A stretch of 60,647 nucleotides of DNA from Streptococcus oralis. Lineage in GTDB: Bacteria > Bacillota > Bacilli > Lactobacillales > Streptococcaceae. Each line of letters starts with the position of its first letter. Positions within the stretch are counted from its first letter, which is position 1. Positions 39,882-49,276 of this stretch are shown piece after piece. The DNA lies in contig NZ_KQ969037.1 of assembly GCF_001578705.1 (NCBI RefSeq), positions 665,241 through 725,887 on the forward strand, in the 5' to 3' direction. Both the position numbers and the translations under genes were made by a program. Below the pieces are notes generated by a model. The model worked only from the letters and a program-made list of their open reading frames with translations, was not told where the DNA came from and did not search any database.

Positions 39882-41186
39882 TCACCTGAATCTGAGCCCT
39901 TTTGGGTAATAATTTTTCAAAACATTACCCGTTACCTTGGCAAAGCCTAATCCGTTTCCTTGAACCACAACTTGGTACCAGCCATTTGGTCGAGCTTCAG
40001 ACAATTGAACGGTCTCACCAGCCACATATTTTACAAAGTCCTCATCATTGATTTCAACACTTTGTTTTACTTGGCTTGGTTTCAAGGCCAAACCGAGAGC
40101 AAAGCTTGGTTCAAAACGTTTCTTCTTAAACGTCCCCAGATGAAGTCCATTTCGGGCAATTTTGAGTTTCCCTAGATCAGGTAGCATCTCTGGCAAGAGA
40201 TAGAGTTGGTCTCCAAAAGTCTGCAAGATACCTGTTAGATTGACCCGCAAGTGTTTTTGGGCAAAATCATGCCACAAAGCCAGTTGTTCACGACTGAGAT
40301 TGCTCTTGCCAGCCTTGAATTTAGGTGCTGGATTTTCTCCCTTAAACTGCAAGTGGGCAACAAACTGGCCTTCTCCCTTGAAATGATGAGGGTACATCCG
40401 CGCCGTTTCAGGAAGATCAATTCCTGCTACCATACCGTTCACATGCTCAACTGGAAGCAATTCAAAGTCATAAGTATCCAGCAACCAGTGGACGATTTCT
40501 TCATTTTCCTCAGGTGCCCAAGTACAGGTCGAATAGACCAAACGACCACCTTCTGCAAGCATGGTCACTGCATCTTCTAAAATTTCTCTTTGGAGACTAG
40601 CACATTGGCTAGGATAATCGGAACTCCAATAATCCATGGCCTCTGGCTGCTTACGGAACATTCCTTCCCCCGAGCAAGGGGCATCAAGGACAATAACATC
40701 AAAATAACCTTTAAAGACCTTGGCTAAGCGGTCCGCAGACTCATTGGTCACAACTACGTTTGTAGCACTAAACCGCTCCATATTTTCCACTAAAATTTTA
40801 GCACGCTTGCTTGAAATTTCGTTGGAAACAAGGACTCCCTGATTAGCCAGATAAGCTGCTAGTTGAGTGGATTTTCCACCTGGTGCTGCCGCCAAGTCCA
40901 AGACCTTCATACCAGGAAGGGGTTGAGAGACCTGGGCCACCATTTGGGCTGCAGGCTCTTGTGAATAAACGAGACCCGTCACGTGCTCTGGTGACTTCCC
41001 TGAGACCTTGCCATAATGTCCCCAAGGTGTATTTGGAATAGCATCCGCAAACGACAATTGACTTTCTTTTAAGGGATTAACCCGAAAAGCCGAAACCGCT
41101 TCCTGCTTAAAAGAGGCAAGAAAATCTCTTGCCTCATCTTCTAGTATCGCTTCATATTTTTCAACAAATCCTTCTGGAAATTGCAT
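39882..41186 (-). CDS. rsmF: RsmF-type 16S rRNA (cytosine-C5) methyltransferase
   Basis: 434 residues of the NOL1/NOP2/Sun family. The SAM-binding site is DLAAAPGGKSTQLAAYL; VLDAPCSGEGMFRK holds one catalytic cysteine and YSTCTWAPEE the other. A C-terminal RNA-binding (PUA/FMU-like) domain ends in NYYPKGLRFR. It probably makes an m5C in 16S rRNA. Its stop follows a four-gene run (spx, UPF0223, inositol monophosphatase, this gene) with no gaps. Confidence 0.9.
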   Translation of the reverse strand: MQFPEGFVEKYEAILEDEARDFLASFKQEAVSAFRVNPLKESQLSFADAIPNTPWGHYGKVSGKSPEHVTGLVYSQEPAAQMVAQVSQPLPGMKVLDLAAAPGGKSTQLAAYLANQGVLVSNEISSKRAKILVENMERFSATNVVVTNESADRLAKVFKGYFDVIVLDAPCSGEGMFRKQPEAMDYWSSDYPSQCASLQREILEDAVTMLAEGGRLVYSTCTWAPEENEEIVHWLLDTYDFELLPVEHVNGMVAGIDLPETARMYPHHFKGEGQFVAHLQFKGENPAPKFKAGKSNLSREQLALWHDFAQKHLRVNLTGILQTFGDQLYLLPEMLPDLGKLKIARNGLHLGTFKKKRFEPSFALGLALKPSQVKQSVEINDEDFVKYVAGETVQLSEARPNGWYQVVVQGNGLGFAKVTGNVLKNYYPKGLRFR

Positions 41187-41960
41187 TTAGTTCTCTTTCC
41201 TTTCGTAGATATAAGACTGAATCTCTTCTTGCATCTCGATTGGCACCATCATGACAGGCTGACGCGTTTTAAAATCAGCGGGCTCACCTGATACCGTAAG
41301 AAGGCGATAACCCAGACTTTCTCCTAAAATACTGGCCGCAGCGTAATCCCATGGCTGCAAGTAGGTAATATAAGTCAGAAGACGACCCGATAAAACCTTG
41401 GCAAAACTAATGGCCGCACTACCATAGACACGGACTCCCAACGCTGCTCGGCCCAAATCTGCCAAGCCCCACTCATTGGTTTCAAACATAGCTGAGTTAC
41501 CGGCAACTAAAAATTCTTGAAGAGGTTTCTTTTTAAATGTTGGTAAGGGCTCATTATTGCGACAAGCAGGAAAGGCACCACCACCATGGTAACAATCACC
41601 TTTCATGACATCATAGATGATGCCAAATTTCCCAACCCCATTTTCAAAATAGGCCAACATAACTGCAAAATCTTCCTGCTGGGCAACAAAATTATTGGTA
41701 CCGTCAATGGGATCAATCACCCAAACGGAACCTTGACCGACCGCAGCACGTAAACAGCCCTCTTCCGCGCAAATCAAGTCTTCTGGATAAGATGCCAAAA
41801 TTCTCTGAACTAAGAGATCCTGAACCTCCTTATCCAAACGCGTCACCAAGTCAGTAGGCGAAGACTTGCGCTCAACCTGCAAATCTTCTTTCATGTGAGC
41901 CAAAATATAGTCAGCAGCTTCCTGTACAATCTGCTTGGCAAATTCAAATTTAGTTTCCAA
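41187..41960 (-). CDS. Inositol monophosphatase family protein
   Basis: A 257-residue Li-sensitive magnesium phosphatase. Motif [13 protein letters not shown] and motif [15 protein letters not shown] are intact, with CAEEG supplying another metal ligand. Streptococci do not usually make inositol, so the true substrate may be another sugar phosphate or 3'-phosphoadenosine-type nucleotide. It overlaps the UPF0223 gene by 11 bases. Confidence 0.9.
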   Translation of the reverse strand: METKFEFAKQIVQEAADYILAHMKEDLQVERKSSPTDLVTRLDKEVQDLLVQRILASYPEDLICAEEGCLRAAVGQGSVWVIDPIDGTNNFVAQQEDFAVMLAYFENGVGKFGIIYDVMKGDCYHGGGAFPACRNNEPLPTFKKKPLQEFLVAGNSAMFETNEWGLADLGRAALGVRVYGSAAISFAKVLSGRLLTYITYLQPWDYAAASILGESLGYRLLTVSGEPADFKTRQPVMMVPIEMQEEIQSYIYERKEN

Positions 41961-42228
41961 GAGAAATCTTCCCTTCTCTTTTTTCTTTTGCTAATTGAAC
42001 TGCATGATAGAAGGAATAACCGCTAGCCGTCTCAAATTCGCGACCTAGGCGCTTTTCTTCGCTTTTGCTTGGAACGACAGACTTAAATTTCTGGTAAGAT
42101 TCTAGCAGTTTTTTTGCTTCTACCTTGTCTTCATAGGCAGCTTCAACATCATTAAAAAAAGAAAGCACTGAAGCAAGTTCTTCAGTGCTCCACGACAAAT
42201 CTAGTGGGTAACTATACTGTTTGTTCAT
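41950..42228 (-). CDS. UPF0223 family protein
   Basis: 92 residues, mostly helical. [33 protein letters not shown] is characteristic of the UPF0223 (YktA) family of Firmicutes. Function unknown. It is locked between spx (adjacent by one base) and inositol monophosphatase (overlap), so it is translated together with both. Confidence 0.85.
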   Translation of the reverse strand: MNKQYSYPLDLSWSTEELASVLSFFNDVEAAYEDKVEAKKLLESYQKFKSVVPSKSEEKRLGREFETASGYSFYHAVQLAKEKREGKISLGN

Positions 42229-42630
42229 TTATCCAATACCAGCTCTCAATGTTGCTTCTTTCAGTTCTTGTTTACGGTAACTACGAGGGAGAAAAGCACG
42301 AATCTCATCTTCATTAAAACCGATCTGCATGCGTTTGGTGTCTATAATAATTGGGCGACGCAAAAGACTAGGATATTGCTCAATCAACTGAAGCAACTCC
42401 GATACCGAAATACTCTCTACATCAATATCCAATTTTTGAAAAATTTTTGAACGAGTTGAAATGATGTCATCAGTACCATTTTCGGTCAAGGAAAGAATGT
42501 GTTGCAATTCTTTTCTTGTTAAAGGACTGGTCATAATATTGTGCTCCTCAAAAGGAACTTTATGCGTCTCTAACCAGGCCTTTGCCTTACGACATGATGT
42601 ACAGCTCGGTGATAAAAATAGTGTAATCAT
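42229..42630 (-). CDS. spxA: Spx-family transcriptional regulator
   Basis: A 133-residue ArsC-like Spx protein. The redox switch C10-T-S-C13 is in SPSCTSCRKAKAW, and the RRPIIIDTKRMQIGFNEDEIR block is the polymerase-alpha interaction and substrate-like region. Spx proteins bind the RNA polymerase alpha subunit and redirect transcription under disulfide stress. Streptococci have two or more paralogues; this one (first in operon with UPF0223 and inositol monophosphatase) matches the position of pneumococcal spxA as I recall it. Its promoter region holds two palindromes described separately. Confidence 0.9.
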   Translation of the reverse strand: MITLFLSPSCTSCRKAKAWLETHKVPFEEHNIMTSPLTRKELQHILSLTENGTDDIISTRSKIFQKLDIDVESISVSELLQLIEQYPSLLRRPIIIDTKRMQIGFNEDEIRAFLPRSYRKQELKEATLRAGIG

Positions 42631-42665
42631 GCTTTTCTCTTCTTTATCTATACTTTGCTATTCCT

Positions 42666-42730
42666 ATTATACAAAAAAATAAAGCGCTTGACTAGCAATT
42701 TCTAGAAAAAAGCCTATTTTTTTCTAGAAA
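42666..42730 (-). promoter_or_regulatory. spx promoter with two TTTCTAGAAA palindromes
   Basis: TTGTATAAT has its -10 hexamer at 42666-42671; no good -35 is present. TTTCTAGAAA occurs at 42699-42708 and 42721-42730, centres 22 bases (two helical turns) apart and at about -44 and -66 from the expected start. That spacing is what an activator replacing a weak -35 would use. The farther copy is also part of an A/T hairpin that could end the opposite operon. Confidence 0.5.
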
Positions 42731-42763
42731 AATAGACTGTATGCGAACGAATTACTCAATTCC

Positions 42764-42805
42764 GATGAAGTTAATTCACTCCTCATAAGAATTTTTAACT
42801 TCATC
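42764..42805. repeat. Nested inverted repeat between the DUF1461 gene and spx
   Basis: GATGAAGTT (42764-42772) and AACTTCATC (42797-42805) form nine pairs, extended inside by AATTC/GAATT. No T-run follows on either strand, so it is a weak terminator candidate or a protein site. Confidence 0.45.
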
Positions 42806-42827
42806 TCTGTTTTATCAATGCAACACA

Positions 42828-43448
42828 TTAAAGTATTCTACGACTTTTCAAATAAAGAAAACCAAAGAAACTTTCATAGAGTCCAAAGAAGAGAAGGAAA
42901 GCATGGAGGAAGAAGGTCTCTGGTAAAATCAAAATAACGGGATCCTTTGCGGGATCAAAAAGCCAGGTATCATCTCCCACAAAGAGAATCTGATGGAAGA
43001 GAGTAAAAAATTGCTCAAAACCAATCAACACTCCTACAAGCCCAATGACTAGAGGCAGTAGCACTAGAGCCAGGATACTTTTACGATATAGGGGCAAAAA
43101 GCCTTTTTTCACAATCTTTCTAACAAAGAAATAGAAACTTGGAAGTGTCACTAGGGCAACTAGCTGAACTAGGTGAAAGAGGTTCTTCACCACCGCAAAG
43201 TGGTGTAGACCTGCAGCTGATGAACGAAAATCTGGCATCTCTAAGACCTGACTAAAGGGATTGGTCAGGTAATTCATCAAGATATGAAAATTGTACTGAA
43301 TGGTTTCGGACTTTAGATAAACCCGTTCCGTTAAGTTCAGCCACTGAATTTCCCAAGGATAGAAAACCCATGCCAGATAAATAGTCAGTAGGATAGAAAG
43401 GGAGAGGAGAAAGAGCATACTTCCCCAAAAGGTCAGTTTAGTTTTCAT
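42828..43448 (-). CDS. TIGR01906/DUF1461 family membrane protein
   Basis: 206 residues, four to five membrane helices with a large outside loop. It belongs to the lactobacillales TIGR01906 (DUF1461) membrane proteins of unknown function. The frame extends to an ATG at 43481 inside nagD, but ATG 43448 ([10 protein letters not shown]) begins at a proper first helix and follows GGAG. It overlaps the upstream phosphatase gene by 11 bases and is last in the hemW-thioesterase-phosphatase unit. Confidence 0.8.
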   Translation of the reverse strand: MKTKLTFWGSMLFLLSLSILLTIYLAWVFYPWEIQWLNLTERVYLKSETIQYNFHILMNYLTNPFSQVLEMPDFRSSAAGLHHFAVVKNLFHLVQLVALVTLPSFYFFVRKIVKKGFLPLYRKSILALVLLPLVIGLVGVLIGFEQFFTLFHQILFVGDDTWLFDPAKDPVILILPETFFLHAFLLFFGLYESFFGFLYLKSRRIL

Positions 43449-44211
43449 CAAAATTCCACTCCGCAAGGCTAGACACCACATGAGTTGGTGCGATTGGCAG
43501 GTCTGCTACTTCTTCTGCCTTGGTGAAACCTGTTGTCACTAAAAGCGTTGGAATGCCATTGTCAATCCCTGCTCGAATATCAGTCAAGTAGTTATCCCCG
43601 ACCATGAGCAATTCTTCTCTTTTCAAGCCCAAGTGCTCAACTGCCTTATCCATAATGATAGCATTTGGTTTTCCAATATAAACAGGCTTCACTCGTGTTG
43701 CCACTTCAAGAAGTGTAATTAGTGAACCAGCACCAGGCAAAAGGCCACGTTCCGTCGGAATATTGAGGTCTGGATTAGTTCCGATAAAATGAGCACCCTT
43801 TTGGATTGCTAGGGTCGCCGTAGCAAATTTTTCATAGTCGACTTGCCAGTCCAGTCCAACTACCACATAGGCAGGATTTTCCTTGTCTTCGACATAACCA
43901 GCTGCCTGAATGGCATCCTTGAGCCCAGCTTCACCGATGACATAGACTGTCTTTTCCAGTCCCAAGTCGTTCATATAGTCTATGGTTGCCAGAGTTGCCG
44001 TGTAGACAGTTGATAGAGGGGTATTAATGTTAAAATTCTGAGCCAACATCCCTTGAACACTCTCTGGAGTTCGGGTTGTATTGTTGGTTACAAAGAGATA
44101 GGGAATCTCTCGCTTTTGCAGTTCATGCACAAAAGCCTCACCTGCCGGAATTCGGTCTTTCCCCTTGTAAATGGTCCCGTCTAAATCAATTAAATAACCT
44201 TTATAAGCCAT
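43438..44211 (-). CDS. NagD-like HAD phosphatase (TIGR01457)
   Basis: 257 residues. HAD motif [10 protein letters not shown] begins at residue 9; motif II is VTNNTT, motif III the lysine in IGKPN, and motif [13 protein letters not shown]. The cap is of the C2A type found in NagD and 4-nitrophenylphosphatase-like enzymes. Substrates are probably sugar phosphates or nucleotides; the true one is unknown. It lies 10 bases after the thioesterase gene. Confidence 0.88.
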   Translation of the reverse strand: MAYKGYLIDLDGTIYKGKDRIPAGEAFVHELQKREIPYLFVTNNTTRTPESVQGMLAQNFNINTPLSTVYTATLATIDYMNDLGLEKTVYVIGEAGLKDAIQAAGYVEDKENPAYVVVGLDWQVDYEKFATATLAIQKGAHFIGTNPDLNIPTERGLLPGAGSLITLLEVATRVKPVYIGKPNAIIMDKAVEHLGLKREELLMVGDNYLTDIRAGIDNGIPTLLVTTGFTKAEEVADLPIAPTHVVSSLAEWNFDEN

Positions 44212-44221
44212 ATCGTCCTTT

Positions 44222-44959
44222 CTAATTGCCTTTAATTTCTTGCCAAGTAATCATGGCTTGGGCATTGATTTCGCCATCACTGATAATCTCATGCTTGCTT
44301 TCTAGTCCCTTGAGTTCATAAGCTGAAGCAATCATGCCACCCGGTCGCACTTCTTTGACATATTTGAGATTGATTTTCTTTGGAATATACTTGGTCAAAA
44401 AGTCTGCTCCCATGACCTCAAAAATCCAATCCAGGTATTTGCTGTTATTAACATGACCATTCATATCCAAGTCGTAAAAACGAACATGGTAGCCTTTACT
44501 GATCGGGTTTTCTAGATTTGCATACTTTGGCCCACGGATGAGTTTTTTATCAAACTCAGACTGATAAGGAGCAACAATCTCCGGTTCGACAGCATGAACT
44601 TTACGACTGTCTCTGTCCATGAGAACAAAGGTTGCTACCATGCGAATGATTTCTTGGCCTGCTTCATCGTAGAGGGTGAAGCGACGATAGCAAAAGAGAC
44701 GATTATAGCTCAAAGCTTCCGTTTCAATCGTAATCTCCTCAGCAAAGCGAGGCAAGCGAACCACGTCAATCGCATAGTCTGTAATAATCCAGACCAGATT
44801 GTAACGTTCTAACATATCCTTGTCGCTAACTCCCAATTCAATCGACTGCATACCTGATACTTGCAGGGACAGCAAAATCACATCTGGAAGTTTGATATGA
44901 CCGTTCATGTCCGCCATATCAAAAGGAATTTTCATTTTCATTTGATAAGTTAAGCCCAT
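44222..44959 (-). CDS. Acyl-ACP thioesterase
   Basis: 245 residues forming a double hot-dog thioesterase of the FatA/FatB type: the first half ends at MVATFVLMD, the second starts near [23 protein letters not shown], which carries the catalytic Asn-His region. It frees fatty acids from acyl carrier protein. It sits 4 bases after hemW. Confidence 0.88.
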   Translation of the reverse strand: MGLTYQMKMKIPFDMADMNGHIKLPDVILLSLQVSGMQSIELGVSDKDMLERYNLVWIITDYAIDVVRLPRFAEEITIETEALSYNRLFCYRRFTLYDEAGQEIIRMVATFVLMDRDSRKVHAVEPEIVAPYQSEFDKKLIRGPKYANLENPISKGYHVRFYDLDMNGHVNNSKYLDWIFEVMGADFLTKYIPKKINLKYVKEVRPGGMIASAYELKGLESKHEIISDGEINAQAMITWQEIKGN

Positions 44960-44963
44960 TGTT

Positions 44964-46094
44964 CTACTCCAAAATAAATCGTTCTGCTACAGTGTCTCCT
45001 AAAAAGAGACCTCTCTTTGTCATTCGGACACGATCTCCATCTATCTGCATGAGGCCTTGTTGAACCAAGTCTCTGATGATTTCGCCATAAAGTCCATCAA
45101 AGGACCGTCCAAATTTTTCCTCAAATCGTGTCATGGAAACCCCGGATTTTTTCCGGAGTCCTAGGAACATTTCTTCTTCCATCTGCTCCCTTTGACTCAG
45201 GTGTTCTTCTGTAATCCGAGCATTCCCTGCCTCTACTGCATTGAGATAGTGGCGGATAGGACCGTGGTTTTTATAACGCACCCCGTCCACATAACCTGAA
45301 GCACCCGCACCAATACCATAATACTCAGCATTGTCCCAGTACATGAGATTGTGGCGACTTTCAAAGCCTGGCTTGGAGAAATTGGAAATCTCATAATGCT
45401 CAAAACCAGCCCGCTCAAGTTCTGCAATGATGTACTCAAACATTTCTGCTTCTAACTCTTCCTTGGGCAGAGGCAACTTCCCTCGTCGCATACGGTTCAT
45501 AAAGACCGTATGATTCTCCAAAATCAAGCTATAAAGGCTCATATGAGGAATATCAAGGGAAATGGCCTTAGCCACATTTTCCTTGACCTGATCCATAGTT
45601 TGACCAGGAAGAGCGTAGATTAGGTCGATGGAGATATTGTCAAAACCAGCCAGTTTCAGACGGTCAATATTTTCATAAATATCCTTCTCCAAATGACTGC
45701 GCCCAATTTTTTTCAGCATCTTGTCATCAAAGGTCTGCACACCTAGCGAAACACGATTGACAGCCGAGTTCTTCAAAACGGCTATCTTATCCGCGTCCAA
45801 ATCGCCTGGGTTGGCCTCAATGGTCAACTCTTCCAAGACAGACAAGTCCAAGTTTTTAGTCAAGCCATCTAAGAGCAGCTCTAATTGCGGAGCGGACAGA
45901 GCCGTTGGCGTTCCACCTCCAATATAGAGAGTTGACAACTTTTGGATATCATAAGAACGAAACTCTTCCAGCAGATGCTCCAGGTAACTATCTACTGGTT
46001 GATTCTTGATAAAGACCTTTGAAAAGTCGCAATAATAACAAATCTGTGTGCAAAAGGGAATATGCACATAGGCGGACGTTGGTTTTTTCTGCAT
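44964..46094 (-). CDS. hemW: Radical SAM HemW-type protein (coproporphyrinogen oxidase-like)
   Basis: 376 residues. HIPFCTQICYYCDF has the 4Fe-4S cysteines C15, C19 and C22; GGGTPTALS and EANPGDLD are the SAM-binding blocks, and a HemN C-terminal domain follows. In bacteria without heme synthesis this family (HemW) acts as a heme chaperone. The frame continues to 46340, but that would overlap YtxH gene and cross a terminator, so ATG 46094 is used. The -10 TATAAT ends seven bases before it, with no ribosome site: probably leaderless. Confidence 0.9.
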   Translation of the reverse strand: MQKKPTSAYVHIPFCTQICYYCDFSKVFIKNQPVDSYLEHLLEEFRSYDIQKLSTLYIGGGTPTALSAPQLELLLDGLTKNLDLSVLEELTIEANPGDLDADKIAVLKNSAVNRVSLGVQTFDDKMLKKIGRSHLEKDIYENIDRLKLAGFDNISIDLIYALPGQTMDQVKENVAKAISLDIPHMSLYSLILENHTVFMNRMRRGKLPLPKEELEAEMFEYIIAELERAGFEHYEISNFSKPGFESRHNLMYWDNAEYYGIGAGASGYVDGVRYKNHGPIRHYLNAVEAGNARITEEHLSQREQMEEEMFLGLRKKSGVSMTRFEEKFGRSFDGLYGEIIRDLVQQGLMQIDGDRVRMTKRGLFLGDTVAERFILE

Positions 46095-46101
46095 AGTATT
46101 T

Positions 46102-46107
46102 ATTATA
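46102..46107 (-). promoter_or_regulatory. hemW extended -10 promoter
   Basis: TGGTATAAT on the minus strand (hexamer 46102-46107), no clear -35. It begins just after the hprK-operon terminator. The predicted transcript starts on or one base before the ATG at 46094. Confidence 0.7.
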
Positions 46108-46128
46108 CCACAAAGACAGGCTTGCAGA

Positions 46129-46164
46129 TAAAAATCACCATCTCCAAAAATCAGAGATGGTGAT
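46129..46164 (-). terminator. Terminator of the hprK-lgt operon
   Basis: ATCACCATCTC (46134-46144) is perfectly complementary to GAGATGGTGAT (46154-46164), nine-base loop, T-run on the minus strand. Confidence 0.9.
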
Positions 46165-46167
46165 ACC

Positions 46168-46566
46168 TTATACTTCAGTAATATCGATGATGATTTCTTC
46201 TTGGTCTTCAGCGACGTCTGGAGTTGCTGACTGTTCTTGCCATTGCTCCTTGAGGTTGTTAAAGGTTTCCTTCGATGCTTCTGTCGCTTGTCGAGCACAG
46301 TTTTTAGCTTGGTCAAGGACACTATCAAAAGTGATTTCACCAGATTCTACTTGTTCCTTTGTTTTCAGCACAAAGTCCCTTGCCTGTTCCTTCACTTCTG
46401 TCAATTTCTCACAGACTTGCTCTCTAGCGTATTCTGGATCTTCTCTCAAATCATCCAGAAAATCCTGAGCTTGACTGCAAACTTGCTTGCCCTTGTCACT
46501 GGTTAAGAACAAGGCAAGAGCTGCACCTGAAACCGTTCCTAAAAGGATAGAGGATAGTTTTCCCAT
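46168..46566 (-). CDS. YtxH domain-containing protein
   Basis: 132 residues. One N-terminal membrane segment (LSSILLGTVSGAALALFLTSDKG) is followed by a long, highly charged helical stretch rich in Glu, Lys and Gln, the YtxH pattern (Gram-positive general-stress type). The end is acidic. It is the last gene of hprK-lgt-DUF948-YtxH. Function unknown. Confidence 0.85.
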   Translation of the reverse strand: MGKLSSILLGTVSGAALALFLTSDKGKQVCSQAQDFLDDLREDPEYAREQVCEKLTEVKEQARDFVLKTKEQVESGEITFDSVLDQAKNCARQATEASKETFNNLKEQWQEQSATPDVAEDQEEIIIDITEV

Positions 46567-46581
46567 AAGATTTCTCCTTTT

Positions 46582-46965
46582 TTATTTTTTGAAAAATTTA
46601 CTTGCGAAACGAAGAGCTGACAAGCTTGCACCTGTTTTAATGGTCTTTGAACCAGCAGATGAAGCTTTTTTGCCTAAAACACGTGCATGTTGGTTGAGAT
46701 CAGATACTGACTCTGACAAGTCTGCTACAGCCGTAAAGAGTGGATCAATCGTCGCAACTTTGACATTAATATCGTCTGCTAACACATTGACCTTAGCCAA
46801 CAACTCATTGGTCTGATGCAAGGTAACGTTCACATCTGAGCTCAACGTTTTGATGGTTTTCTCTGTCTCATCAATCATACGACCTGCTTTTTGAATCGTG
46901 ATTGTCAAATAGACTAAACAGACAATCAAAGCAATCGCAACAAGTATATATGCAACTTCTAACAT
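46582..46965 (-). CDS. DUF948 family membrane protein
   Basis: 127 residues: an N-terminal membrane helix (about 3-25), then an amphipathic coiled-coil-like region, as in DUF948 proteins, which often sit next to a YtxH gene. The pair is usually predicted to act at the membrane under stress. It follows lgt with no gap. Confidence 0.85.
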   Translation of the reverse strand: MLEVAYILVAIALIVCLVYLTITIQKAGRMIDETEKTIKTLSSDVNVTLHQTNELLAKVNVLADDINVKVATIDPLFTAVADLSESVSDLNQHARVLGKKASSAGSKTIKTGASLSALRFASKFFKK

Positions 46966-47754
46966 TTATTTTTCCTCCTCTGTATGATAGAAAGGGGCTT
47001 TCTTTCGATTTTGATAAAGTATGATAAAAATACCAAGTCCGATAAGGACAACTGATAACCATTGGGAAACTCGCAGACCAAAGAACATGAGACTATCCGT
47101 CCGCATTCCTTCGATGATCATACGACCAAAGCCATACCAAATCAAGTAGAAAGCAGTGATCTGACCGCGTCTGATTCCTTTTAATTTTCGTCTAAAAATC
47201 AGAATCAAAGCAAATCCGATCAGATTCCAAACCGACTCATATAGGAAGGTCGGCTGACGGTAGCTCCCCTCAATGTACATCTGATCACGGATAAAGCCTG
47301 GCAAATATTCCAGACTATCTACTGCTGCACCGTAGGCTTCTTGGTTAAAGAAGTTTCCCCAGCGTCCTAAACTTTGCGCAACCATGACGCTCGGAGCTGC
47401 AATATCTAAGAAATCCCAAGTATTGATCAGCTTTCTATCTGCAAAGATATAAAGAACAATAGCCCCTGCTATCAAACCTCCGTAAATGGCCAAGCCACCA
47501 TTCCAGATGGCGATGATTTCACCTGGATTTTGCAGATAATAATCTAATCGAAAAATCACATAGTAAAGTCTAGCACCTAAAATCGCAACTGGAAAAGCAA
47601 TCAGGATAAAATCCAAAATATCATCTGATAGAATTTTCTTTTTAGGAGCTTCTTTCATGGCAAGATAGACAGCCAAGACCAATCCAGCCACAATACACAA
47701 AGCATACCAACGAATGGAAAAAGGACCGATTTCAAATGCAACTGGATTAATCAT
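46966..47754 (-). CDS. lgt: Prolipoprotein diacylglyceryl transferase
   Basis: 262 residues with seven membrane helices. The family signature [14 protein letters not shown] near the middle and the second-half [10 protein letters not shown] and [12 protein letters not shown] blocks are intact. Lgt adds diacylglycerol to lipobox cysteines, for example of the PstS and amino-acid binding lipoproteins in this window. Its start overlaps the hprK stop by eight bases, the standard streptococcal arrangement. Confidence 0.95.
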   Translation of the reverse strand: MINPVAFEIGPFSIRWYALCIVAGLVLAVYLAMKEAPKKKILSDDILDFILIAFPVAILGARLYYVIFRLDYYLQNPGEIIAIWNGGLAIYGGLIAGAIVLYIFADRKLINTWDFLDIAAPSVMVAQSLGRWGNFFNQEAYGAAVDSLEYLPGFIRDQMYIEGSYRQPTFLYESVWNLIGFALILIFRRKLKGIRRGQITAFYLIWYGFGRMIIEGMRTDSLMFFGLRVSQWLSVVLIGLGIFIILYQNRKKAPFYHTEEEK

Positions 47755-48682
47755 CTTTCACCTCATTTTTTGAGATGAGATTAGTCAAGCGTTCTTCAAA
47801 TAAACGCGTCGCATCAAATCCCATTTCTTTAGCGCGATAGTTCATGGCTGCCGCCTCAATAACAACAGAGATATTGCGTCCTGTTTTTACTGGGATGCGG
47901 ATACGCGGAATCGTCACACCAGAAACTTCGAGTTCTTCGGCATTATTTCCTAGACGGTCAAAGGTCTTATGGGTATCATAATTTTCTAAGTAAACAGCCA
48001 ACTGGACTTGCGAAGAATCTTTCACAGCACTTGCTCCGTAGAGACTCATCACGTCAATAATACCCACTCCACGAATCTCAAGTAAATGCTTCAAAATTTC
48101 AGCGGGCTCTCCCCAAAGGGTCATTTCATCCTTGGCAAAGATATCCACACGGTCATCTGCTACCAAACGGTGTCCACGTTTCACAAGCTCAAGACCTGTC
48201 TCGCTCTTACCGATACCACTATCCCCTTGGATCAAGACACCCATGCCATAGATATCCATCAAGACGCCATGCACACTCGTACGTTCAGCTAAACGGGAAT
48301 CAAGGTAGCTAGATAACTCTCCAGATAAACGACTGGTTGATGTTCGACTGGTTAAAATCGCAATCTTACATTCCCTAGCAGCTTTCAACATTTCTTCTGG
48401 CACTACCAAGCCACGAGCAACGATGACAGCGGGTGTTTCAGGTAGAAACATTTTCTTCAAAACTTGATAACGGTTATGGGCAGGCATGGCGACCAAATAG
48501 GACCACTCCTTCATCCCTAACAGTTGAATCCGTTCTGGAGTATAGTAATCAAAATAGCCCGTCATTTCAAGACCTGGTCTCATAATGTCCGCAGTGTTGA
48601 TTTCCTTTTCAAGTAACTCGCCTTCACCATAGACAATATCTAGTCTGAGCTTTTCAATGACATCTCTTACTAAAACCGACAT
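47747..48682 (-). CDS. hprK: HPr kinase/phosphorylase
   Basis: 311 residues. The P-loop GDSGIGKSE lies near 150, with the conserved E-rich region [15 protein letters not shown] and a C-terminal hexamer helix. It phosphorylates and dephosphorylates Ser46 of HPr, which lets CcpA repress sugar genes; the operator of the amylase gene in this window may be one target. ATG at 48682 after GGAGGAAA is chosen; the frame extends to a TTG at 48697. Confidence 0.95.
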   Translation of the reverse strand: MSVLVRDVIEKLRLDIVYGEGELLEKEINTADIMRPGLEMTGYFDYYTPERIQLLGMKEWSYLVAMPAHNRYQVLKKMFLPETPAVIVARGLVVPEEMLKAARECKIAILTSRTSTSRLSGELSSYLDSRLAERTSVHGVLMDIYGMGVLIQGDSGIGKSETGLELVKRGHRLVADDRVDIFAKDEMTLWGEPAEILKHLLEIRGVGIIDVMSLYGASAVKDSSQVQLAVYLENYDTHKTFDRLGNNAEELEVSGVTIPRIRIPVKTGRNISVVIEAAAMNYRAKEMGFDATRLFEERLTNLISKNEVKDD

Positions 48683-48771
48683 AATTTCCTCCTTCAATTG
48701 AGTTCTCCTTACTATTATATCAAATTGTAGTTGGAAGTTTCCTTTTTTTGCAGGATTTACAGTATTTATTT

Positions 48772-48802
48772 AAAAATAAAAAGACTAGATTTCTCTAGCC
48801 TT
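48772..48802 (-). terminator. Terminator of rpsU
   Basis: On the minus strand AAGGCTAGA pairs with TCTAGTCTT (one G-U), loop GAAA, then TTTATTTTT. Confidence 0.75.
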
Positions 48803-48812
48803 TCATTTCAAA

Positions 48813-48989
48813 TTAGAATTTTTTACGTTTACGAGCTGCTTCTGATTTACGTTTACGTTTTACAGAAGGTTTTTCATAGAATTCACGTTTGCGTGTTTCT
48901 TGAAGAGTACCAGCTTTAGTAACCGCACGTTTGAAACGACGAAGTGCATCGTCAAGAGATTCATTCTTACGTACTACTGTTTTAGACAT
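48813..48989 (-). CDS. rpsU: 30S ribosomal protein bS21
   Basis: 58 residues, very basic: [20 protein letters not shown] and the C-terminal [15 protein letters not shown] are diagnostic. The ATG at 48989 follows AAGGGAGTG; the frame goes on to 49013 but that start is not used. It is a single-gene unit with its own strong promoter. Confidence 0.97.
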
Positions 48990-49023
48990 TTTTTTCACTC
49001 CCTTCAAGTTCAAGATCTATTCT

Positions 49024-49052
49024 ATTTTACACGCAAAATGAATAAATGTCAA
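49024..49052 (-). promoter_or_regulatory. rpsU promoter
   Basis: TTGACA (49047-49052), 17-base spacer, TAAAAT (49024-49029) on the minus strand: close to consensus, with a leader of about 30 bases containing the ribosome site. Confidence 0.85.
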
Positions 49053-49234
49053 GGAAAAAACTGCCATAAACTTATATTATCTTCACTTTCTTCCCTAGAA
49101 AGAACCAAATTGTTACAATAGATACCATGATACCTAAAAGAAAGTTATTTAAAATCTGCACTGCCAAGAATTTTCTCCGCTCCCAACTTACAATGAGGTC
49201 TTGGTGGTTGTTAAGCGATATCAATTCAAGATCT

Positions 49235-49266
49235 CAAAAACCACTCACTCCAAAGAGCAAGTGGTT
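49235..49266 (-). terminator. Terminator of nagB
   Basis: On the minus strand AACCACTTGCTC pairs with GAGTGAGTGGTT (two G-U), loop TTTG, then TTTTTG. A short plus-strand frame (49127-49273) overlaps it. Confidence 0.8.
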
Positions 49267-49276
49267 CTTGTAATTT

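Noticed and set aside
42699-42708. TTTCTAGAAA as a CodY box
   Set aside because: The CodY consensus has a single base between the TTC and GAA half-sites; here there are two, and flanking bases do not match.
46095-46340. N-terminal extension of hemW by 82 residues
   Set aside because: It would translate through the hprK-operon terminator and the hemW promoter and overlap the YtxH gene; the extension has no domain.
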